Of a DNA stretch of 16,233 bases, positions 7,426 to 15,514 are shown in pieces. The stretch is from an uncultured Flavobacterium sp. (lineage in GTDB: Bacteria > Bacteroidota > Bacteroidia > Flavobacteriales > Flavobacteriaceae). Location: assembly GCF_946479975.1 (NCBI RefSeq), contig NZ_CAMLIX010000111.1:1-16233 (forward strand), read 5' to 3'. A program made the translations under genes and the position numbers. The stretch's first letter is position 1; each line of letters begins with the position of its first letter. The notes beneath the pieces are model-generated. The model was not told where the DNA came from. It did not search any database and saw only the letters and a program-made list of their open reading frames with translations.

Positions 7426-8550
7426 ATGAAAAATATATATTCAAAATTAGTATTATTACTATGCGCAGTGTTTTTAGTAAGCTGTGACAATGAAGAAATG
7501 AATCATACGAATGTAAGTACTGTAAATGCACTTTATTCGCCAGCAAATAACAAATTTTATGATCTTGGCGCTCAAAGTTCTGCTGTTTTCGAATGGGAAG
7601 GCGCTAAAGCGGAAGACAACGGAGTAGTACTTTATGATGTTGTATTCGATAAAGAAAGTGGCGATTTTTCTAAACCAATTTATACGATTCCTTCAGACGG
7701 AAATGGATTTCAAAAAACATTAAACCTTTCTTTCACAGAATTGAACAAAATCGCGGCATTGGCTGGAATTCAGTCAGAATCTATCGGAAAATTAAAATGG
7801 ACTGTGTATTCTTCAAAAGGAATTAACGTTCAAAAATCTACAGTTTCTGGTGTAATTGAAGTGCAAAGACCTGGCGGTTTCCCAACTCCTGATCAATTGT
7901 TCATTACAGGTACAGCTTCTGAAAATGGAGAAGCAGTAGCAGAAGCTCAGGCATTCAAAAAGGTAGGAGCAACTTCATTCGAAATTTACACGAAACTAAA
8001 AGCAGGATCATACAAATTCATTTCAAGAAAAAATGGTACTCCAGAAGTTTTCTTCATCGAAGAAAATAAATTGAAACAAGACGGAACAACCACTTATGCA
8101 GGAGAAAGTAAAGTTTATAAAATCAGAGTAGATTTTAGCGATGGTTCTACAAAATTGACCGAAATCAAAAAAATCGAATTATGGTTCCCACCAGAAAGCA
8201 AATATTTATTTGAATATACTTATGCAGGTGGCGGAATCTGGAAAGCAGCAAACAAAGCCATCAGTTTCAAACAAGAATCTTGGGGTAGAGACGAACGTTA
8301 CAAATTCAAATTTACAGTTGTAAATGGTGCAACTACATCAGAAGAATGGTACGGAAGTGTAAATGGAGACAACAGCAGACCTGATGGTGCAAATGTAGCG
8401 GCTTCATACTGGTATATGGTTCCTGTAACAAGTGATTTCTGGAACAACAGTTTCAAATTTGCATCTGCAGTAGACAACAAAAATGTAAATGCCGAAATTA
8501 ACTTTAGTGCGGGTGCAACAGCATACACTCACAGTTTTACAGTTCTATAA
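7426..8550 (+). CDS. SusE/SusF-like surface glycan-binding lipoprotein
   Basis: A 374-residue lipoprotein: lipobox LVSC with the lipidated Cys at residue 20, followed by acidic D-N-E-E, consistent with export to the outer face. Residues about 30-148 look like the SusE N-terminal immunoglobulin-like domain, with the 'AVFEWEGA...YDVVFD' and 'LKWTVYSSKG' strands typical of it. A PGGFPTP linker at 149-155 leads to a C-terminal region (156-374) rich in aromatic residues and beta strands, probably carbohydrate-binding. No catalytic motif is visible, so it is a binding protein. It is 26 nt behind SusD and closes the import/binding part of the operon. A strong hairpin terminator follows. Family assignment rests on position, lipobox and domain pattern; exact C-terminal domain family not recognised. 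Confidence 0.82.
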   Translation: MKNIYSKLVLLLCAVFLVSCDNEEMNHTNVSTVNALYSPANNKFYDLGAQSSAVFEWEGAKAEDNGVVLYDVVFDKESGDFSKPIYTIPSDGNGFQKTLNLSFTELNKIAALAGIQSESIGKLKWTVYSSKGINVQKSTVSGVIEVQRPGGFPTPDQLFITGTASENGEAVAEAQAFKKVGATSFEIYTKLKAGSYKFISRKNGTPEVFFIEENKLKQDGTTTYAGESKVYKIRVDFSDGSTKLTEIKKIELWFPPESKYLFEYTYAGGGIWKAANKAISFKQESWGRDERYKFKFTVVNGATTSEEWYGSVNGDNSRPDGANVAASYWYMVPVTSDFWNNSFKFASAVDNKNVNAEINFSAGATAYTHSFTVL

Positions 8551-8559
8551 ATAACCCTT

Positions 8560-8597
8560 AACGTCTCTTGAAAAGAGGTTTTTAAGAGACGTTTTTT
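8560..8597 (+). terminator. Strong intra-operon terminator-like hairpin
   Basis: AACGTCTCTT (8560-8569) pairs perfectly with AAGAGACGTT (8584-8593). The stem continues inward through a G-U pair and AAAA/TTTT to a GAGG tetraloop, and a T-run extends to 8597. It has the full form of an intrinsic terminator but sits only 14 nt before the GH76 start with no clear promoter between. It therefore probably ends a fraction of transcripts and lowers enzyme expression relative to SusC/D/E. Confidence 0.82.
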
Positions 8598-8610
8598 AAA
8601 TGAATATATT

Positions 8611-9795
8611 ATGAAAAAATTATTTTCAATGCGCTACGGTATTATTTTGCTAAGTGTAATAGGATTGGGATTATCGACAGTTTCCTGTGATGATGAAGCG
8701 ATTCCGTTGCGCGATCCAAATGCTTCTGGCGGACAGGAATTTAAATATACGTGGGCTCAGACAGCCGATTCTTTACAGACTTCAACCTACAATACGTATT
8801 TAGGAACAAACGGAACTTTTATAGAAAACAATACAGGAAAGAGCACTTTTAATTACTGGCCAAATGCACACGTTTTAGATGTTCTTGTTGATGGTTTTTT
8901 AAGAACTGGAAATGAGAATTATAAAACAAGAATGAAGGCTTTGGTACAAGGAATCAAAGTTAAAAACGGTAATAATACTTATAATAACGTTTTTAATGAT
9001 GATATGCTTTGGCTGGCAAATTCGTGCCTTCGTGCTTATGATGCAACAAAAGATCAGGAATACAAAGATGTGGCTGATTATCTATGGGGCAGAATAAAAT
9101 TAAGCTGGAGCGATGTTTTTGGAGGTGGAATTACTTGGAAGCAAGATACGCCAAGACAAAAAAATGCAGTTTCAAACGGGCCGGCGGTAATTCTGGCAAT
9201 GAGATTGTATGAAATTGATAAAAAAGCGGATGATTTAGATTGGGCGAAGAAAATTTATGCTTGGCAAAAAGCAAATCTGGTTGATCCGGTTACGGGAACG
9301 GTTTGGGATAATATTTCTGAAGTTAACGGCGTAATTACAACCAATAAAGACTGGGTTTTCACCTATAATATGGGAACTTGGATTGGAGCTGGTTTAAGAT
9401 TATACAAAGCAACAAACGATCAAACGTATTTGGATGATGCTGTAAAATCTGGAAGAACAGTTTTAACAAGTCCAAAATTACTATCTGAAGGACTTTTAAG
9501 AGATGAAGGTCAGGGAGATGGCGGATTATTTAAAGGTATTTTGATTCGTTATTTCGTAGAACTTACAGAACATCCAACAATCAATTCAACAGATAAAGAA
9601 AAATTTGCAACATTCTTGAAGTTTAATGCACAGACTTTTTACAAAAAAGGAATTTTAAGACCTGCCATGCTTTCTGGAAGCAATTGGAAAGTGGCGCCAG
9701 CTGCTGGAGCAAATACAGATCTAACAACCCAATTGAGCGGGGTTATGTTAATAGAAGCAGCTGCCAAGCTGGATAAAGATGGTTATTTTAATTAA
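8611..9795 (+). CDS. GH76 endo-alpha-1,6-mannanase lipoprotein
   Basis: A 394-residue GH76-type enzyme that hydrolyses internal alpha-1,6-mannosidic bonds of the mannan backbone. The family's paired catalytic aspartates are visible as D130-D131 in NDDMLWLANSCLRAY, the most diagnostic GH76 motif. Other parts fit the (alpha/alpha)6 barrel: FNYWPNAHVLD (80-90), VFGGGITWKQ (169-178), NGPAVILAMRLY (189-200), TYNMGTWIGAG (251-261). A lipobox VSC puts the lipidated Cys at residue 26. It is followed by D-D-E, matching an acidic surface-export signal, so the enzyme probably acts outside the cell and feeds the SusC/D importer. An ATG at 8600 is out because it reaches a stop after four codons. It is the only GH76 in the window; a periplasmic partner could lie outside. 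Confidence 0.93.
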   Translation: MKKLFSMRYGIILLSVIGLGLSTVSCDDEAIPLRDPNASGGQEFKYTWAQTADSLQTSTYNTYLGTNGTFIENNTGKSTFNYWPNAHVLDVLVDGFLRTGNENYKTRMKALVQGIKVKNGNNTYNNVFNDDMLWLANSCLRAYDATKDQEYKDVADYLWGRIKLSWSDVFGGGITWKQDTPRQKNAVSNGPAVILAMRLYEIDKKADDLDWAKKIYAWQKANLVDPVTGTVWDNISEVNGVITTNKDWVFTYNMGTWIGAGLRLYKATNDQTYLDDAVKSGRTVLTSPKLLSEGLLRDEGQGDGGLFKGILIRYFVELTEHPTINSTDKEKFATFLKFNAQTFYKKGILRPAMLSGSNWKVAPAAGANTDLTTQLSGVMLIEAAAKLDKDGYFN

Positions 9796-9831
9796 TTAGT
9801 TTAAGTAGTATTTGTTAGTAATTTTTGTAAC

Positions 9832-9863
9832 ACCTGAAGGTTATAAAACAGCCTTCAGGTTTT
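9832..9863 (+). terminator. Hairpin with short T-run between GH76 and GH2 genes
   Basis: ACCTGAAGG (9832-9840) pairs perfectly with CCTTCAGGT (9852-9860) around an 11-nt loop. Only TTTT (9860-9863) follows before ATG, so termination should be partial. It lies in a 101-bp gap with no exact TAnnTTTG box, so the GH2 gene is probably reached by read-through. Confidence 0.6.
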
Positions 9864-9896
9864 ATGTTATGCTATTCAACCTCAAGAAAAATCATA

Positions 9897-11705
9897 ATGA
9901 AGAATAAAGTCACCATAATACTTTTTCTCTTTATGGGACTCAATTGCATTGCGCAATGGAAACCGCAAGGAGACAAAATAAAAACAAAATGGGCAGAACA
10001 AGTAGATCCTAAAAATACGCTTCCAGAATATCCAAGACCGATAATGGAAAGAAGCCAATGGAAAAACCTAAATGGTTTATGGAATTACGCAATACAACCG
10101 GCAGGACAAACTGCGCCAAAAGGATATGACGGAAAAATTCTCGTTCCTTTTGCTGTAGAATCAAGCCTTTCGGGCGTAATGAAAACGGTTGGCTCAGAAA
10201 ATGAACTTTGGTACGAAACAAATTTTACTGTCGATAATTCATGGAAAAATAGAGACATTTTACTGCATTTTGGTGCCGTAGATTGGAAAACCGAAGTGTA
10301 TATTAATGATGTGAAAATCGGGACGCATACTGGTGGTTTTGTTCCTTTTAGTTTTAACATCACGCCGTATCTGAACGGAAAATCTCAAAAATTAGTCGTT
10401 AAAGTTTGGGACCCAACAAATGATGGAACGCAGCCAAGAGGAAAACAAGTTAAAAATCCAGAAAGTATTTGGTACACACCCGTTACGGGAATTTGGCAAA
10501 CGGTTTGGTTAGAGCCTGTTAATAGAAAACATTTTACTAATTTGCATACCAGTCCGGATATTGATCGCAATTCAATCAATATAAAGGCAGAAGTTGAAGG
10601 AAGTACGAAAGGAGATATTGTTGAAATAACCGTATTAGAAGGTTCAAATACAATTACTTCTGAAAAAGCTGTTGCAGGAGAATCTTTGGATATTATTTTA
10701 AAAAATCCAAAATTGTGGTCGCCAGATTCGCCATTTTTATATGATGTAAAAGTGAAGTTGATTAGCGCAGGAAAAACGGTTGATGGAGTAAAAAGTTACT
10801 TTGCGATGCGTAAGATTTCTTCAAAAAGAGATAGTAACGGAATCGTGAGAATTCAATTAAATAATAAAGATTGCTTTCAATTTGGTCCTTTAGATCAGGG
10901 CTGGTGGCCAGACGGATTGTATACCGCGCCAACTGATGAAGCTTTAAAATACGATTTGGTTAGAACTAAAGAATTAGGTTTCAACATGATTCGCAAACAC
11001 GTTAAAGTTGAGCCAGCAAGATGGTATACGCATTGCGATAAAATGGGAATTATGGTTTGGCAGGATATGCCGAGCGGAGATGCAGGTCCGATTTGGCAAA
11101 TGCATCAATATTTTGACGGAACGGAATTAAAAAGAACAGCTCAATCTGAGGAAACCTATAAAAAAGAATGGAGAGAAATTATGGATCATCTGTATTCTTA
11201 TCCAAGTATTGTGGTTTGGGTTCCGTTCAACGAAGCTTGGGGACAATTCAAAACAGTTGAGATTACAGAATGGACAAAAAATCATGATCCAAGCCGATTG
11301 GTGAATTCGTCAAGCGGAGGAAATCACTTTCAAACGGGAGATATGTTAGACATTCACCATTATCCTGGACCAGAATTGAAATTATACGATGCCCGAAGAA
11401 TTACGGTTTTGGGAGAATATGGCGGAATCGGTTTTCCCGTTACAGGACATCTTTGGCAAGCGGATAAAAACTGGGGTTATACGCAGTTTAAAAATACGGA
11501 TGAGACAACAGCAAAATACAGAGAATATGCAGATCAATTAATAAAACAAGCTAAAGTTGGATTTTCGGCAGCAGTTTATACGCAAACGACAGATGTAGAA
11601 GGAGAAGTAAATGGTTTTATGACGTATGATCGTAAAGTGGACAAAATGAATTTTTCTGAAGTAAATAAAATCAACAAAGAAGTAATTAATTCCATTAATA
11701 ATTAA
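9897..11705 (+). CDS. Glycoside hydrolase family 2 enzyme, specificity unassigned
   Basis: A 602-residue secreted enzyme. The start at 9897 is chosen over an upstream in-frame ATG at 9864 because it begins a clean signal peptide (MKNKVTIILFLFMGLNCIAQ, cleavage after IAQ) and because 9864 abuts the hairpin. Domains fit GH2: a jelly-roll sugar-binding domain (about 45-208, with HTGGFVPFSFNIT at 144-156), an Ig-like domain (about 210-310), and a TIM barrel to the end. The family's acid/base is visible as N445-E446 in PFNEAWG, and the nucleophile as E507 in GEYGG. GH2 enzymes cleave beta-linked galactose, glucuronate, mannose or similar. The NEAW and GEYGG surroundings are not those of classical LacZ, GusA or beta-mannosidase, so I do not name the substrate. 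It is embedded among alpha-mannan enzymes, and the next gene starts 4 nt later. It is probably periplasmic. Confidence 0.88.
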   Translation: MKNKVTIILFLFMGLNCIAQWKPQGDKIKTKWAEQVDPKNTLPEYPRPIMERSQWKNLNGLWNYAIQPAGQTAPKGYDGKILVPFAVESSLSGVMKTVGSENELWYETNFTVDNSWKNRDILLHFGAVDWKTEVYINDVKIGTHTGGFVPFSFNITPYLNGKSQKLVVKVWDPTNDGTQPRGKQVKNPESIWYTPVTGIWQTVWLEPVNRKHFTNLHTSPDIDRNSINIKAEVEGSTKGDIVEITVLEGSNTITSEKAVAGESLDIILKNPKLWSPDSPFLYDVKVKLISAGKTVDGVKSYFAMRKISSKRDSNGIVRIQLNNKDCFQFGPLDQGWWPDGLYTAPTDEALKYDLVRTKELGFNMIRKHVKVEPARWYTHCDKMGIMVWQDMPSGDAGPIWQMHQYFDGTELKRTAQSEETYKKEWREIMDHLYSYPSIVVWVPFNEAWGQFKTVEITEWTKNHDPSRLVNSSSGGNHFQTGDMLDIHHYPGPELKLYDARRITVLGEYGGIGFPVTGHLWQADKNWGYTQFKNTDETTAKYREYADQLIKQAKVGFSAAVYTQTTDVEGEVNGFMTYDRKVDKMNFSEVNKINKEVINSINN

Positions 11706-11709
11706 AGTT

Positions 11710-14004
11710 GTGATAAAAATTAAAAACGCCCTTGTCTTCGCACTTTTCACTTTCACGGTTGTGAGTGCACAAAATTCGCAAGTTATAACGCCGCAACAGC
11801 CTATTGATTGGGTAAATCCATTGATTGGTTCCGATTCAGATTATGGAATTTCAAACGGGAATACCTATCCCACAATTGCCATGCCGTGGGGAATGAATTT
11901 CTGGACACCGCAAACCGGAAAAATGGGCGATGGATGGGCTTATACCTATAAATCAAATCGAATTAAAGGTTTCAAGCAAACCCATCAGCCATCTCCGTGG
12001 ATGAATGATTACGGTCAGTTTTCTATAATGCCGGTTACTGGTGAACTAAAATTCAAAGAAGAAGAAAGACAAAGTTGGTTTTCGCATAAAGCAGAAACTG
12101 TCACGCCTTATTATTACAGCGTTTATTTGGCAGATCATAATGTTACAACCGAAATTACGCCGACAGAAAGAGCCGCAAGATTTCGTTTTACCTTTCCGGA
12201 AACGGACAAAGCCTATATAGTAATCGATGCTTTTGATAAAGGTTCGTATGTGAAAATTATTCCTTCTGAAAGAAAAATTATCGGTTACACGACTAAAAAT
12301 AGCGGTGGTGTTCCTGACAATTTTAAAAACTATTTTGTAATTATTTTTGATAAAGATTTTCAGCTGAATTCGACTTTTAACGGTGATGTTTTAGGAAATG
12401 CTTTAGAAATGAAAGCAGACCATGCAGGCGCTGTAATTGGTTTTAAAACAAAAGCTGGAGAAATTGTAAATGCTCAGGTTGCCTCTTCTTTCATTAGTTA
12501 TGAGCAGGCAGAATTAAACTTAAAAGAAATCGGAACAAATACTTTTGATCAGCTTAAAGAAAAAGGAAAAGCTGTTTGGAATAAGGAATTATCAAGAATT
12601 AAAGTAGATGGAGGAACGCCGGATCAATTCGGAACTTTTTATTCTTCTTTGTACAGATCACTTCTTTTTCCAAGAAAATTTTATGAGTACGATCAAAACA
12701 AAAAAGTAGTGCATTACAGTCCGTACAACGGAAAAGTTTTGCCGGGTTATATGTTTGTCGATACTGGTTTTTGGGACACATTTAGAGCATTATATCCTTT
12801 TTTAAATTTGATGTATCCAGAATTGAATACGCAAATGCAGGAAGGTTTATCGAATGCATTTAACGAAAGTGGCTGGCTTCCCGAATGGTCGAGTCCTGGA
12901 TTGCGAAATATTATGGTCGGAAACAATTCGGCTTCAATAGTTTCTGAAGCGTATTTGAAAAGCGGAAAAGTAAAAAGCTACGATATCGAAAATTTATACA
13001 AAGCGCTGCTTCATGGTGCCAATAATCCGGGTCCGATGAAAGCGGTGGGGCGTGCGGCAGCTGATTCCTACAATACTTTAGGATATGTTCCCAATGATGA
13101 AGTGAATGAAAGTGCTGCCAGAACGTTGGAATATGCATACGATGATTTTGCCATTTATCAATTAGCGAAAGCATTAAAGAAACCACAATCAGAAATTGAT
13201 TTATACAAAAAGAGAAGTTTAAATTATAAAAACCTTTTTGACCCGAAATACAATTTAATGCGTCCAAAAAATAAGGACGGAAAATTTATGGAACCGTTTG
13301 ATCCTTTTCTATGGTTTAACGGATTTACAGAAGGAAACAGCTGGCATTACTCATGGTCTGTTTTTCATGACATACAAGGTCTGGTTAATTTAATGGGAGG
13401 GAAAGAAGTGTTTGTTTCTCAATTGGATAAAGTTTTTTCGTCGCCACCCATTTTTGCTGCAAAAGATTTTAACGGAGAAGTGATTCACGAAATGAGAGAA
13501 ATGCAGATTGCCAATATGGGACAATATGCGCACGGAAATCAGCCTATTCAGCACATGATTTATTTGTATAATTACGGCGGAGAACCTTGGAAAACGCAAT
13601 ATTGGGTAAGAGAAACCATGAACAGAATGTACCACGCAACGCCAGACGGTTATTGCGGTGACGAAGACAACGGACAAACTTCGGCTTGGTACGTATTTTC
13701 TTCTTTAGGATTTTATCCTGTAACTCCGGCTTCTGATCAATATGTTTTGGGTGCCCCATTGTTTAAAAAAGCAAACATTCAGCTTGAAAATGGTAAAACA
13801 ATTACCATTAATGCTGCATCAAACAGCGAACAAAATCGATATATTAAAGATTTAAAAGTCAACGGAAAAGCGTACTCAAAAAACTGGCTCAGTCATTCTG
13901 AATTAATGAAAGGCGCAACGTTAGATTTTGATATGTCATTGACACCAGATAAGAAAAGAGGAATTAATAAAGAAGATCTTCCGTATTCTTTATCCAACGA
14001 ATAA
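11710..14004 (+). CDS. GH92 exo-alpha-mannosidase, probably alpha-1,2
   Basis: A 764-residue calcium-dependent GH92 enzyme that removes terminal alpha-mannose from mannan side chains, exported by a signal peptide (about 1-20, VVSAQ). Family features: VNPLIGS (35-41), AMPWGMNFWTP (57-67, in place of the usual PFGMVQLSP), TEGNSWHYSW (540-549), NQPIQHMIYLYNY (610-622) and DEDNGQTSAWYVFSSLGFYPV (651-671, catalytic-base loop). Recalled from the Bacteroides BT3990 structure, acid E533, bases D642/D644 and +1-site residues W88 and H584-E585 map with near-constant offset to E541, D651/D653, W97 and H593-E594 here. Conservation of the W and HE residues goes with alpha-1,2 specificity in that work. The start is GTG, 4 nt after the GH2 stop, with no in-frame ATG before the mature domain, so translational coupling is likely. 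Specificity is inference by analogy. Confidence 0.93.
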   Translation: MIKIKNALVFALFTFTVVSAQNSQVITPQQPIDWVNPLIGSDSDYGISNGNTYPTIAMPWGMNFWTPQTGKMGDGWAYTYKSNRIKGFKQTHQPSPWMNDYGQFSIMPVTGELKFKEEERQSWFSHKAETVTPYYYSVYLADHNVTTEITPTERAARFRFTFPETDKAYIVIDAFDKGSYVKIIPSERKIIGYTTKNSGGVPDNFKNYFVIIFDKDFQLNSTFNGDVLGNALEMKADHAGAVIGFKTKAGEIVNAQVASSFISYEQAELNLKEIGTNTFDQLKEKGKAVWNKELSRIKVDGGTPDQFGTFYSSLYRSLLFPRKFYEYDQNKKVVHYSPYNGKVLPGYMFVDTGFWDTFRALYPFLNLMYPELNTQMQEGLSNAFNESGWLPEWSSPGLRNIMVGNNSASIVSEAYLKSGKVKSYDIENLYKALLHGANNPGPMKAVGRAAADSYNTLGYVPNDEVNESAARTLEYAYDDFAIYQLAKALKKPQSEIDLYKKRSLNYKNLFDPKYNLMRPKNKDGKFMEPFDPFLWFNGFTEGNSWHYSWSVFHDIQGLVNLMGGKEVFVSQLDKVFSSPPIFAAKDFNGEVIHEMREMQIANMGQYAHGNQPIQHMIYLYNYGGEPWKTQYWVRETMNRMYHATPDGYCGDEDNGQTSAWYVFSSLGFYPVTPASDQYVLGAPLFKKANIQLENGKTITINAASNSEQNRYIKDLKVNGKAYSKNWLSHSELMKGATLDFDMSLTPDKKRGINKEDLPYSLSNE

Positions 14005-14013
14005 ATGAAATAA

Positions 14014-14032
14014 GTGAAGGCCTTACCTTCAC
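14014..14032 (+). repeat. Intercistronic hairpin without T-run
   Basis: GTGAAGG (14014-14020) pairs perfectly with CCTTCAC (14026-14032), with a 5-nt loop. No T-run follows, so it is more likely an RNA-stabilising or processing structure than a terminator. Its TGAAGG/CCTTCA core is shared with the hairpin at 9832-9860. Confidence 0.5.
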
Positions 14033-14052
14033 AATTATAAAAATATACAATT

Positions 14053-15486
14053 ATGCAAAGAAGAAAATTTATCCAAAATACCGTTTTATTTAGCAGTTTA
14101 GCCCTTATTGATCCTTTGGAAATAGTGGCAGGAACAAAAGCTGTTGTTAAAGATTTTCCAATTGTAAGAGTTCCTAAAAACAAAAGAAATTTTGAAAGTG
14201 AGTTTATTGAAAAAACAATTATTGAATTTCAAAAAAATGTAAAAGATAAAGAATTAGGTTGGCTGTTTAATAACTGTTTTCCAAACACATTGGACACTAC
14301 TGTAACCTATTCTCAAAAAAATGGTCGCCCAGATACGTATGTCATTACGGGAGATATTGATGCAATGTGGCTACGTGACAGTTCAGCGCAGGTTTGGCCG
14401 TATATGGCTTTTGCAGGTAAAGATGAAAAATTGAAAAACCTAATTGCCGGAGTAATCAACAGACAAACAGAATACATTCTGAAAGATCCGTATGCCAATG
14501 CATTTTACAACGATCCAAACAAAAAAGGCGAGTGGACAACCGATCATACGGATATGAAACCAGGTGTTCACGAACGAAAATACGAAATCGATTCACTTTG
14601 TTACCCAATTCGTTTGGCTTATAATTATTGGAAAAACACAAAAGATGTTTCCCCATTTGATGAAAACTGGGTCAAAGCAATTAAAACAACTTTAAAGACT
14701 TTTAGAGATCAGCAGCAGAAAGATGGTAAAAATCCATATACTTTCCAGAGAACAACACAGTTTGCAACCGATACACGACCTTTAAAAGGCTATGGATATC
14801 CAGTAAAACCAGTTGGTTTAGTTTGTTCTGCTTTTAGACCAAGTGATGATGCGACTGTTTTTTCTTTTTTAATTCCTTCCAATTTCTTCATTGTTGCGAG
14901 TATGAATCAAGCGGCAGAAATGATGGAAACCATTAAAAAAGATACTGCAACTGCGAAAGAATTAAGAGCTTTGGCAGACGAAGTTTCAAAAGCAATTAAG
15001 GAACACGCCATTGTAAAACATCCAAAACATGGTGATATTTATGCCTTTGAAGTAGACGGATTTGGAGGTCATTTAATGATGGATGATTCGAACGTTCCGA
15101 GTTTGTTAAGTTTACCCTATTTGGATGCAATCGACGTAAAAGATCCTATTTATCAAAATACCAGAAGATTTGTACTTTCAGAAGACAATCCGTTTTTCTT
15201 TAAAGGAAAAGTGGCAGAAGGAGTTGGAGGTCCGCACGTTGGAATGGATATGATCTGGCCAATGTCATTGGTAATGAGAGCGTACACGACTTCAGATGCA
15301 AACGAAATTAAAAACTGTATCAGAATGTTGAAAGCTTCTCACGGAGAAACCGGATTTATGCACGAATCTTTCCATAAAGACGACGCTAAAAATTTCACCA
15401 GATCTTGGTTTGCGTGGACAAACACTTTGTTTGGAGAGCTGTTGTGGGACACTTATAAAACCAATCCCAAATTGCTGGAGTTATAA
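14053..15486 (+). CDS. GH125 exo-alpha-1,6-mannosidase
   Basis: A 477-residue inverting enzyme that removes terminal alpha-1,6-linked mannose, as from a mannan backbone already stripped of side chains. Family motifs are strong: GDIDAMWLRDSSAQVWPY (100-117), KYEIDSLCYP (176-185), RPSDDATVFSFL (262-273), GGHLMMDDSNVPSLL (338-352), GGPHVGMDMIWPM (392-404) and HESFHKDDAKNFTRSWFAW (437-455). In the Clostridium perfringens enzyme the acid is D220 and base E393 (recalled); the equivalent pair here, with the same spacing, is D265 and E438. The N-terminus MQRRKFIQNT followed by a short hydrophobic stretch resembles a twin-arginine signal, so export to the periplasm in folded form is plausible. The gene sits between two GH92 genes, gaps 48 and 28 bp, which fits a stepwise attack on branched alpha-mannan. 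Confidence 0.95.
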   Translation: MQRRKFIQNTVLFSSLALIDPLEIVAGTKAVVKDFPIVRVPKNKRNFESEFIEKTIIEFQKNVKDKELGWLFNNCFPNTLDTTVTYSQKNGRPDTYVITGDIDAMWLRDSSAQVWPYMAFAGKDEKLKNLIAGVINRQTEYILKDPYANAFYNDPNKKGEWTTDHTDMKPGVHERKYEIDSLCYPIRLAYNYWKNTKDVSPFDENWVKAIKTTLKTFRDQQQKDGKNPYTFQRTTQFATDTRPLKGYGYPVKPVGLVCSAFRPSDDATVFSFLIPSNFFIVASMNQAAEMMETIKKDTATAKELRALADEVSKAIKEHAIVKHPKHGDIYAFEVDGFGGHLMMDDSNVPSLLSLPYLDAIDVKDPIYQNTRRFVLSEDNPFFFKGKVAEGVGGPHVGMDMIWPMSLVMRAYTTSDANEIKNCIRMLKASHGETGFMHESFHKDDAKNFTRSWFAWTNTLFGELLWDTYKTNPKLLEL

Positions 15487-15514
15487 CTTGTAACCGATTT
15501 TAATTTTTTAAATT

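Noticed and set aside
9805..9826. Possible promoter before the GH2 gene (TAGTATTTG and TAATTTTTG)
   Set aside because: Both have three instead of two bases between TA and TTTG, and a hairpin with T-run lies between them and the gene.
9864..9896. Upstream in-frame ATG giving GH2 an 11-residue extension
   Set aside because: The extension precedes an otherwise ideal signal peptide, would disrupt it, and starts right at the end of the hairpin.
12911..13267. 118-codon minus-strand open frame opposite the GH92 gene
   Set aside because: It lies wholly within a well-supported GH92 coding region and its product shows no recognisable domain; it is a shadow of the plus-strand gene.
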